Assembly: GCF_017873435.1 (NCBI RefSeq)
Contig: NZ_JAGGKG010000014.1
Location: forward strand, 62,001 to 126,000
Origin: Paenibacillus turicensis
GTDB taxonomy: Bacteria > Bacillota > Bacilli > Paenibacillales > Paenibacillaceae
Direction of reading: 5' to 3'
DNA: 64,000 nucleotides
Shown here: piece after piece, positions 34,612 through 42,003 of the stretch
Numbering within the stretch: position 1 is the first letter of the stretch
How the letters are laid out: each line of letters opens with the position of its first letter
Translations under genes and position numbers: made by a program
Notes under the pieces: model-generated
Databases searched by the model: none
Told to the model about the DNA's origin: nothing
The model's input: the letters and a program-made list of their open reading frames with translations, nothing else

Positions 34612-34770
34612 CCTGTACGTTCACAAGAATGGTTCCTTGTGCCAATTCATGTGATTGATGAAGCGGTAAAACATATTTTGGATGACTCGATTAATAATGT
34701 AGTTTATGATCTAAGATTGTCAGACTGGCTAATCTTGCTCAGTATAAATTCCATTTTTTATCCTTTGTCT
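34612..34770 (+). pseudogene. short gene fragment (possible nuclease C-terminus)
   Basis: Frame without a start: RSQEWFLVPIHVIDEAVKHI followed by 30 less typical residues. The first part resembles the C-terminal end of GIY-YIG-type proteins that end in a WFLVP..VIDEAI segment, but this is a weak match. Lies between the cupin gene and att-like site 4. The rest of the 34569-35050 stretch holds only a hairpin (34778-34802) and site 4. Confidence 0.35.
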
Positions 34771-34777
34771 ATACAAT

Positions 34778-34806
34778 GAAGGGCGCCCAATCAGGGTGTC
34801 CTTTAT
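34778..34806 (+). terminator. hairpin before att-like site 4
   Basis: AAGGGCGCC pairs with GGGTGTCCTT (G-U pairs included), followed by TATTTCT. Confidence 0.5.
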
Positions 34807-34825
34807 TTCTCTCTATAAATGTTAC

Positions 34826-34860
34826 GGTGAACCGTATCATACGTAACAGCATTTTTGGAA
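34826..34860 (+). repeat. att-like site 4 (right end of the composite array)
   Basis: Core GAACCGTATCA at 34829-34839, then TACGTAACAGCATTTTT and AAAATCCTG, matching site 2 over about 35 bases with a few changes. The sequence to the right is probably the original chromosomal neighbour of rlmH. Confidence 0.7.
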
Positions 34861-35050
34861 AATCCTGCAGAGCTTTGGAAAGGCGCTTTACCAGACATGA
34901 GTTCATATTTGGGGGAAAGTAGAGGTCGTTAGAAACAAAAGCACAAGCCATTGGTTTGTGCTATTTGCCGTAGCTTAAATGTAGTTTCTTATTTTATCAT
35001 TAATGGTGCTGAGTTTAAGAGGTTATTAAAGTAGGAGGTAAGGATCATTT

Positions 35051-37300
35051 ATGACTGAATTGTTAGCGCCGGCAGGAAATATGGACGCTTTAAAAGCTGC
35101 AATATCCAATGGTTGTGATGCAGTATACTTAGGCATGCAAAAATTTGGTGCACGTGCATACTCATCTAATTTTGATTTAGAATCGTTACAAGAGGCTGTT
35201 ACGTATGCGCACCTGAGGGACGTTAAAATCTATGTTACGATGAATACGATCGTGTACGAAAATGAAGTTGAAGAGATGAAAGAGCAGATCCATCAGTTAA
35301 ATCAAGTCGGAGTGGACGGCATTATCGTCCAAGACCTAACGGCTTTCGATTATATCGTTAAAAACTTTCAAGATATGGAAGCACATTGCTCCACTCAGAT
35401 GGGAATAGACGATGTAGACGGAACTTTATTATTTAAAGAACTTGGTGCGAAAAGAGTTGTTCTATCCCGTGAGGTTAAGATTGAAACAGTAAAAGAGATC
35501 AAAAGAGTAGCTGACATCCCTTTAGAAATTTTCGTTCACGGTGCTTTATGTGTATCTTATTCGGGAAACTGTCTTATGTCAGGACTAACCGGCTACAGGT
35601 GCGCAAATCGTGGGAGATGTGTGGGTTCATGCCGTAAGGAATACGAACTAATCGATCAGAGCACAGGTACATCTTTGGGCAAAAGCTATATTCTGTCTAC
35701 TAAGGACTTGAACACCATCGATTATGTCGATGATTTAAAAGAAATTGATTCTTTAAAAATAGAAGGCAGAATGAAAGTGCCCACGTATGTGGCTAATGTT
35801 GTATCCAAATATCGCATGGCCTTAGATCATAAAATCACCGAAGCAGATAAAGAAAATCTGAAAAAAACATTTAATCGAACCTTTACTAAAGGATATTTGT
35901 TTCATGAAGATCGGAGGAATATTACAAACATCTCAAGACCTAATAACTTTGGGTATCCCATTGGAACCATCAGCAAGATTGAGAAGGATAGGTATGAAAT
36001 AACACTTACACGCGCTTTAAATCAAAACGATACCATCCGGATCAATCATGACAATGAAGATGTTAATTTAACAGTTGCCAAACTGTATGATAAAGAGGGC
36101 AACTTAATCAACAAAGCAGATGATGTCTGCTATATCAAAGTCCAAGAAAAGATGTCTATGGGAGATGTAGTATATAAAACGAAGGATTATTTCTATAACA
36201 AAGAATTAGAAGCATCACTGGAAAAAGAATTTAAGCGGTTCAACCTAGATCTTAGAGTATATGCATGTCCAGATTCAAAGCTTGTCATAGAGGCCGAGGG
36301 CTTAGGCTTTACTTATTCCTATGAAAGCGAGGAAACACTAGGCGAAGCCATTAATAATCCAACAACAAAAGACCAGATTATCAAGCAATTCTCCAAATTA
36401 AACGATACTATATTCGCGCTTCATCGTGTCGATTATGAGGAATGCAATGCATTTATCCCAGCTAAACTGTTAAACGCCGCAAGAAGAGATATTGTACAGG
36501 GTTTATATGACTTAAAGCTTAACAGCCAGAAGAAAAGAACCAAGGCCTTGCAAGCAAAAGAAAAAATAAGCTTTGCCCCTGCCCCTATAAAACCATACCT
36601 TACGGCCTCTGTAACGACTAAGGAACAATACGATGCTTGCGTGAGCTGTGGAATTAAGGAAATTTATTTTGAAAATGTGATTAGAAGAAATCAGAATAAT
36701 TATAAGGAACAAGAAGGGCAGCTGCTGATCGGAGGATATGGTGGAATTCATCACTACAGAGAAACCAATCCGTTTGTAACGGACTATTCTCTAAATGTTA
36801 CTAATGCTACTAATTGCTATGAATTATATAAATTAGGTGCAAAACGAGTCACTTTATCTTATGAATTGAATAAAAGCCAAATTGAAGATGTAATCAATGC
36901 CTATGTTGAAGAAAATGAAGGCTATCCTGCACTGGAAATGATACTTTACGGTAGGACTCCTTTGATGTTTACAAAATATTGTCCGATGAGAAAAATGAAT
37001 CAATGCAGAGTTTGCAAAACGAAGAGCTATGAGTTAAAAGATGAGCACGGAACGTTCCCGATCCTTTCCCATGAGGATTGCACAGCGACCCTCCTTAACG
37101 GGAAGACGCTTAATCTTTTGGATGAGCTACCATACATCAAGGGAATTGAGGCGTTCCGATTAAATTTCACAGTTGAATCAAAAGAGCAGGTTGTGGAAAT
37201 CATTCATATGGCCTCAGGCAAATTAAACGGTTCAATCAATCATGCTGTCTTTAATCAGGAGAAAGACACAAGAGGACATTTTAATAAAGAGATCGTGTAG
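35051..37300 (+). CDS. U32-family protein, RlhA-type rRNA hydroxylase or protease
   Basis: 749 residues. The U32 barrel (MTELLAPAGNMDALKAAISNGCDAVYLG) contains the cysteine cluster CLMSGLTGYRCANRGRCVGSCR, expected to bind an iron-sulphur centre, then a DUF3656-like region and a second barrel-like part with CPMRKMNQCRVC. In E. coli the homologue RlhA makes 5-hydroxycytidine in 23S rRNA; U32 proteins were earlier called peptidases or collagenases. AGGAGG precedes the ATG. First gene right of the att array. Confidence 0.88.
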   Translation: MTELLAPAGNMDALKAAISNGCDAVYLGMQKFGARAYSSNFDLESLQEAVTYAHLRDVKIYVTMNTIVYENEVEEMKEQIHQLNQVGVDGIIVQDLTAFDYIVKNFQDMEAHCSTQMGIDDVDGTLLFKELGAKRVVLSREVKIETVKEIKRVADIPLEIFVHGALCVSYSGNCLMSGLTGYRCANRGRCVGSCRKEYELIDQSTGTSLGKSYILSTKDLNTIDYVDDLKEIDSLKIEGRMKVPTYVANVVSKYRMALDHKITEADKENLKKTFNRTFTKGYLFHEDRRNITNISRPNNFGYPIGTISKIEKDRYEITLTRALNQNDTIRINHDNEDVNLTVAKLYDKEGNLINKADDVCYIKVQEKMSMGDVVYKTKDYFYNKELEASLEKEFKRFNLDLRVYACPDSKLVIEAEGLGFTYSYESEETLGEAINNPTTKDQIIKQFSKLNDTIFALHRVDYEECNAFIPAKLLNAARRDIVQGLYDLKLNSQKKRTKALQAKEKISFAPAPIKPYLTASVTTKEQYDACVSCGIKEIYFENVIRRNQNNYKEQEGQLLIGGYGGIHHYRETNPFVTDYSLNVTNATNCYELYKLGAKRVTLSYELNKSQIEDVINAYVEENEGYPALEMILYGRTPLMFTKYCPMRKMNQCRVCKTKSYELKDEHGTFPILSHEDCTATLLNGKTLNLLDELPYIKGIEAFRLNFTVESKEQVVEIIHMASGKLNGSINHAVFNQEKDTRGHFNKEIV

Positions 37301-37302
37301 GC

Positions 37303-37400
37303 AGGTTCAAAGAACAGCCCTCACGAGTAAATTCCGTAATCTCCTCAAGCGATAAGCCCAAATTTTTAAGTTTATTTAAACATTGAATGGAGGAAACCTC
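37303..37400 (-). pseudogene. remnant of a MerR-like regulator (weak)
   Basis: The minus strand encodes CLNKLKNLGLSLEEITEF and then EGCSLNLPT, like the LGFSLEEI segment of MerR proteins. No start or helix-turn-helix survives and the frame beyond is not recognisable. MerR regulators often sit beside aldo-keto reductases such as the one at 37509. Confidence 0.35.
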
Positions 37401-37508
37401 GCAGGAGGCTGTATTTACAGTATGCCGACCGTAGGAGTGAGGATAGGTCATGCTCCGGTTAGAATGATACGTAAACAGGCTTCTGCGAGCTTATTTGTAT
37501 ATAATATT

Positions 37509-38471
37509 TTAATAGGTTGCTTCATTTAACCTTTTAATCTGCTCCTGAGTAAGCGTTACATTGAGTGCCTGTAGGTTCTCCTGAAGCTGTTCCGTTGAGC
37601 TTACTGCAACTAGCGGCAGGGTAATCGGGGAGTTACTCAGCATCCAAGAAAGGACGATTTGATTAGGTGTTGCGCCCGTTTCTTTGGAGATTTCTTGTAA
37701 AACGGCAATTCTTGCCTCAGCATCTTGGCCAGCGTATTGCACAGGAATTGGACGATCCTGACGGTTGTATGCACCGTTCAACAGAGGTGAATAGGCAAGT
37801 AAAGCGATGTCCTCATGGGTTTCAACATATTTGAGCATTTCCTCCGAAACGCTGATCTGTACATCGAAGTCGGCGCCTGGTCTAGGGCGTAGATAAGTAT
37901 ATCTCTGCTGAATACATTGATAGGAGGCAAAACCGTGGGATTGACTAATACGTCTTGCTTCTTCAAGTCGCCAAGCGTAATGGTTACTACATCCGATAGC
38001 TCCTACTTTGCCGGATTGTACTAATTGATTAAAGGCCTCGAGCGTTTCCTCCAAAGGGACATCCATATCGTCGATATGGGCATAATACAAATCAATATAG
38101 TCGGTTTGCAGCCGTTTGAGGCTTTCATCCACCGCTTTATGAATAGCTTTTTTGGATAACCCTTCTTTAGAAGAAAAGCCACCACCAGGAATAGTTGGGT
38201 TCGCTCCAACCTTGGTTGCTAGAAAGATGTCATTCCGGTTTCCTTTTTCCTTCATCCATTCTCCCAGCAAGGTCTCGCTTTGTCCGCCTACACCGTCTCC
38301 ATTCCAAAAGGCATAGTTGTTGGAAGTATCCAGAAAGTTACCTCCTGCCTCCACATATTGATCCAGTATTTGATACGATAAGCTTTTGTCGGTTTTTGTA
38401 CCGAAGTTTAGACAACCAAGACATAGAGCACTGACCTGAGGTCCTGATTTTCCTAAAGATAGCTGTCTCAT
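37509..38471 (-). CDS. aldo/keto reductase
   Basis: About 320 residues of the AKR TIM barrel: LGKSGPQVSALCLG, the catalytic FLDTSNNYAFWNG (Asp and Tyr), ATKVGANP (Lys), YYAHIDD (His position) and AIGCSNHYAW. It reduces carbonyl compounds with NADPH. The ATG at 38471 lies 9 bases after AGGAG; the ATG at 38480 abuts that site and is unlikely. Divergent from the UMP kinase paralog, with a 400-base region between that holds a leader peptide. Confidence 0.92.
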   Translation of the reverse strand: MRQLSLGKSGPQVSALCLGCLNFGTKTDKSLSYQILDQYVEAGGNFLDTSNNYAFWNGDGVGGQSETLLGEWMKEKGNRNDIFLATKVGANPTIPGGGFSSKEGLSKKAIHKAVDESLKRLQTDYIDLYYAHIDDMDVPLEETLEAFNQLVQSGKVGAIGCSNHYAWRLEEARRISQSHGFASYQCIQQRYTYLRPRPGADFDVQISVSEEMLKYVETHEDIALLAYSPLLNGAYNRQDRPIPVQYAGQDAEARIAVLQEISKETGATPNQIVLSWMLSNSPITLPLVAVSSTEQLQENLQALNVTLTQEQIKRLNEATY

Positions 38472-38784
38472 GTTATTCATCTCCTATTCCTGTGTAATTT
38501 CTTTCTTTACTAAAGAAAAGCAGTTTGAGATTAACTTATAATAGGACTATAGTTAATAATTGCAATTGCAACTTGGACAAGAGTTTATAGAAGTTGTATA
38601 CAACAGTCAAGATTTTTCTTGGATAATATAGATAAATATAGTTCTATAACTAAATATTACAAATATTAGATTTTGATTATAAAAGATTAGGATAAAGTGA
38701 GAGAAATGTAGACTACAGTAATTGCAATATATATTCACGTAATGTAGAATTATTTGATGAGAAAAACATGGAAGGGGTGGAAGT
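38472..38784. other. AT-rich intergenic region before the leader peptide
   Basis: The promoters of the divergent aldo/keto reductase and leader-UMP kinase units must lie here. Several TATA-like boxes are present near 38730; none has a clear -35. No gene is seen. Confidence 0.4.
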
Positions 38785-38865
38785 ATGAGGTGGAAGGTGA
38801 AGACTTACATTCAATCGTCTTTCTTATTTTCAAATTCTCATATTTTCATTCTACAAGGACACTAA
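38785..38865 (+). CDS. 26-aa leader peptide of a transcription attenuator
   Basis: ATG with AAGGGGTGG 6 bases upstream, encoding 26 residues that start MRWKVKTYIQ and end HIFILQGH. The stop codon (38863-38865) lies inside the 5' arm of the terminator hairpin at 38859-38885, the geometry used in ribosome-mediated attenuation. Translation up to the stop would cover the stem. The peptide has no known homologue that I recall. Confidence 0.6.
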   Translation: MRWKVKTYIQSSFLFSNSHIFILQGH

Positions 38866-38896
38866 AGCATTTATTGCTTTGGTGTTTTTTATTTTT
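38859..38896 (+). terminator. attenuator hairpin in the UMP kinase leader
   Basis: ACACTAAAGCA (38859-38869) pairs with TGCTTTGGTGT (38875-38885) over 11 bp, then T6-A-T5. It stands only 15 bases before the kinase start region, so termination here would abolish kinase expression. Confidence 0.75.
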
Positions 38897-38911
38897 ATGG
38901 GGGTGTATTTA

Positions 38912-39649
38912 TTGTCAAGGTACAAAAGGGTTCTCGTTAAGTTAAGTGGTGGAGCAGTAGCAGGAAACTCTGAATTTGGTTTTGAGCCAGAAAGGTTAAA
39001 CCATATTGCGGATGAAATTATGTCAGTAATAAACTTAGGCGTTGAAGTATCGTTAGTTATAGGTGGGGGTAACATTTTCAGAGGTAATATGGCGGAAAGC
39101 TGGGGGATAGAAAGGGCAGAAGCTGATAATATTGGGACGCTTGCGACTGTAGTAAATAGTTTAATGCTTCGAGGAGTTCTTAAAGCTAAGACCAAAAAGG
39201 AAGTTCGAGTCATGACGGCAATACCGATTACTTCAGTTGCAGAACCATACATCCGTCTAAGAGCAATCCACCATCTAGAAAGAGGCTATATTGTAATTTT
39301 TGCAGGGGGGAACGGCCAACCTTACGTTACAACAGACTATCCTTCAGTACAAAGAGCCATCGAGGTTAATTGTGATGCTTTATTAGTTGCAAAGCAAGGT
39401 GTTGATGGGGTTCTTAATGCAGACCCTAGATTTGATCAAGAGGCAAGGAAATTTTATTCACTTCATTATAATGATGTTTTAAAACACAACTTAAAGGTAA
39501 TGGATCAATCCGCTTTTATTTTAGCAAGAGATTACAATCTGCCAATGCATGTGTTTAACTTCGATAAAGCAGGCTCAATGAAAGAGATTTGTGAAGGGAA
39601 AAATAACGGCACGATAATTAGTGGTGAATCAGTTTTGGAATTGGAATGA
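38912..39649 (+). CDS. pyrH: UMP kinase paralog
   Basis: About 245 residues, start TTG at 38912 after GGGGGTG. Family motifs: YKRVLVKLSGGAV, GGGNIFRG, ERAEADNIGTLATVVNSL, AGGNGQPYVTTD and GVDGVLNADPR. It phosphorylates UMP to UDP in pyrimidine synthesis. The usual KLSGEAL is KLSGGAV and ERATADYMG is ERAEADNIG, so it diverges at conserved positions. The normal pyrH lies in the tsf-frr cluster, which is not here, so this is probably a second, specially regulated copy. An upstream leader peptide and attenuator suggest induction by ribosome stalling. Confidence 0.82.
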   Translation: MSRYKRVLVKLSGGAVAGNSEFGFEPERLNHIADEIMSVINLGVEVSLVIGGGNIFRGNMAESWGIERAEADNIGTLATVVNSLMLRGVLKAKTKKEVRVMTAIPITSVAEPYIRLRAIHHLERGYIVIFAGGNGQPYVTTDYPSVQRAIEVNCDALLVAKQGVDGVLNADPRFDQEARKFYSLHYNDVLKHNLKVMDQSAFILARDYNLPMHVFNFDKAGSMKEICEGKNNGTIISGESVLELE

Positions 39650-39859
39650 ATAGAAATGTGATTATGGGGGCACTGTTATGCTCCCTCTTTTTCGTAAAAC
39701 TTGTGGCCGCTTGATGTTTTGTGATGCTAATTTATAAGATACGGACTCAGAAAAACCCTCCACTGCAAATTTAAAATGAATGATACAGAGACATCGAAGG
39801 AAAGGTCACTTTCCCATTCACACCCATAGAGCCTATAAACCCTTTATGTCTATTAATAT

Positions 39860-40483
39860 CTATCGCAAATCATCTAAAGTATCCTCCATTAAGCCCGCTA
39901 CTTTCAATGAAAAATAATCATTTGTTTGTCTCAATCCATCAATTAATTTTCTCCTTCTATCAGTCGAGTGGTTTTGGTTTAATTTCCATTTCCCCTCTAT
40001 TTTTGTAATTTTAATTTTAAACCCAACAATCGCTTTCATTAATTGACTATTAAATTCGCTAAGTAAATCGGTTTCCCACGGGGTTGGCATCTGCGATTCA
40101 TACTTATTAATTGTTTGATTCATAATGTTTAAAAGCTCTTTTGAAGAGTTGATTAAGTTAAACTCCCCGTAGGTGTGAACGGAGATATAATTCCAAGTTG
40201 GTACAGTTTTCTCCTCCTGATACCAGGTTGGTGAAATATAAGCATGGGGGCCGTTGAAAACAACCAATACATTTCCTTCTATTTTACTCCAATGAGGGTT
40301 GCTTCGTGCCATGTGGCCCAATAGGTATAAATCCCCGCTTGCATCTTTTTCAATTAAAAATGGTAAATGTGTAGCAAAAGGCTCTCCTTCTGACTGCGAG
40401 AATAGTATTCCAAAACTATGCTCTTGAACAAAAGCAATAAGTTGTTCTTCATTTGCTACTAAAAATGGTTTAGGTATATACAA
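39860..40483 (-). CDS. PaiB-family FMN-binding regulator
   Basis: 207 residues starting with TTG after a GGAGGAGG site. The PaiB signature is clear: MYIPKPF, FGILFSQSEGEPFATHLPFL, GHMARSNPHW, FNGPHAYISPTWY and VPTWNYISVHTYG. PaiB proteins have a flavin-reductase-like split barrel; in B. subtilis PaiB affects sporulation and protease genes. Here it is alone, without paiA. Confidence 0.92.
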   Translation of the reverse strand: MYIPKPFLVANEEQLIAFVQEHSFGILFSQSEGEPFATHLPFLIEKDASGDLYLLGHMARSNPHWSKIEGNVLVVFNGPHAYISPTWYQEEKTVPTWNYISVHTYGEFNLINSSKELLNIMNQTINKYESQMPTPWETDLLSEFNSQLMKAIVGFKIKITKIEGKWKLNQNHSTDRRRKLIDGLRQTNDYFSLKVAGLMEDTLDDLR

Positions 40484-40804
40484 TCTAGCTCCTCCTCCTT
40501 AAGTATCGATGTATAAATCAGTAAGTAGTATATTTATACACTGTTTAGAATAAATATACAATAGTTTTGAGCATAATTTAATAAATGAAAGTTTTAGGGA
40601 CAAAACAAAACTAATGGCAGTATGTTGCATTAGCCCTTGACTTAACTTTATAGTTAACTATATATACAAGATTTTTAACACATATCCAAAAATTGAAATT
40701 TACGAGTCTAGGCACATTTGGTATTGAGTTTAATAGAGGGCAATTTCGTAGATTAGGATTTATGTGAAAACTTTGACAAGCCATATTTAATAAGGAGCTA
40801 ATCT
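40484..40804. other. intergenic region with a possible promoter
   Basis: TTGACT at 40637 and TATATA about 17 bases later could drive the small membrane gene at 40805. A TTAACTATATA palindrome overlaps it. Nothing else is seen. Confidence 0.4.
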
Positions 40805-41143
40805 ATGAAGAAAAAAAACAAACAACTTCTCTTAATCGTGATATCGATTTTTGGTTCAATAATATTACCCATATTAATCCTACAATTATTTTATATTTTG
40901 TTTGCTGAGTTTTATACTAAGGGATTCTTAACTGGAATCGGTCATCTTTTTGTATGTGGAATAATGATAATTGTGAATATTGTTGGTAGCCAAATATTAA
41001 TACAAAGGCAATATAATAGAGTAAAGAAGAATATAAGAAGAAATATTTTTATAATTATTACGGTTAGTATTATTTTACAGGTAGGGCTAAGTATTATGAT
41101 TGAGAATCCATTTAAAGATCCTCCTTTACCAACCTTCACATAA
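40805..41143 (+). CDS. small integral membrane protein (112 aa)
   Basis: Three hydrophobic segments, about residues 8-33, 43-64 and 80-99, with a basic loop (QRQYNRVKKNIRRN) between the second and third. AAGGAG precedes the ATG. No family recognised. No partner gene is close. Confidence 0.6.
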   Translation: MKKKNKQLLLIVISIFGSIILPILILQLFYILFAEFYTKGFLTGIGHLFVCGIMIIVNIVGSQILIQRQYNRVKKNIRRNIFIIITVSIILQVGLSIMIENPFKDPPLPTFT

Positions 41144-41282
41144 CAGAGCATTCCTCTTCCGTCGCTATGCTAAATCTTACCCCAAGTAGTAGTAAAGTTT
41201 AAGCACACGGACAATTTTCTGGAGAAATGTGCTATTATAAGGCTCAATAACTGCTCAAAGTACGGTCTAAGGAGATGAATTC

Positions 41283-41942
41283 ATGAAGAAAAGGATAGCT
41301 TGTTTACATGCCCACTATTCAAATATACAGTATATTGAAAATGCTCTTTCCTCTGATGAATTGGAATTGGTTCATTTTGTCGATCCTGGTTTGATGAGTG
41401 TAATTTCATCAGATAAAAATTTTGATGAAGTACAAGCTAAAAATAAAGTGATCGAACAAATCGAGTGGATGTCACAAGCAAACGTTGAAGCAATTCTTAT
41501 TACATGTACGAATTATATTGCTCTTCTTGAGGAAAACCGCCTTCATACTTCCATTCCTATCATAAAAATTGATGAGCCTTTCTTTGGTTCCATCTGTAAC
41601 ATTACAGCACCACAAGTTCTTCTATTCACTAATCCTGCAACTGTTGAGGGGACGATGAGAAGGCTTAATGAATTTGCCACTACCCACGGCAAGCCCATTC
41701 CAGATATTGAGATACGTGTTGTAGAAAATGCATTCGAACTTATTATGCAAGGTAAAAAAGAGCAACATGTTGAAGTAGTATCAAAGTATATAAAAGGTAT
41801 ACTTGCATCAGAAGAAAACAAGAAAATTTCTGTTGCTCAATTATCTATGGTGGAAACAGCCGTTAAAGTTGAGCGAGAGTTAAATGTCAAAATCGGAAAT
41901 CCGTTGGATTCTCTCATACTAAATTTTGAGGACTTGTTATAA
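41283..41942 (+). CDS. aspartate/glutamate racemase-like protein
   Basis: 219 residues with the Asp/Glu/hydantoin racemase fold: RIACLHAHYSN at the start, ILITCTNYIALLE with the catalytic-type Cys after strand 3, and IIKIDEPFFGSI. The second active Cys expected near residue 180 is not evident (AQLSMVETA is in its place), so racemase activity is uncertain. AAGGAG precedes the ATG. Followed by a terminator shared with the convergent glycosidase gene. Confidence 0.65.
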   Translation: MKKRIACLHAHYSNIQYIENALSSDELELVHFVDPGLMSVISSDKNFDEVQAKNKVIEQIEWMSQANVEAILITCTNYIALLEENRLHTSIPIIKIDEPFFGSICNITAPQVLLFTNPATVEGTMRRLNEFATTHGKPIPDIEIRVVENAFELIMQGKKEQHVEVVSKYIKGILASEENKKISVAQLSMVETAVKVERELNVKIGNPLDSLILNFEDLL

Positions 41943-41976
41943 AAAAAGATCCAATCGCCTAAAATGACTGGATCTT
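41941..41976. terminator. bidirectional terminator, racemase-like / GH120 genes
   Basis: AGATCCA (41947-41953) pairs with TGGATCT (41969-41975); further pairing of inner bases is possible. The minus strand reads into T7, making it a good terminator for the GH120 gene side. Confidence 0.75.
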
Positions 41977-42003
41977 CAATAACAAAATTAAATTATTAAT
42001 CAA

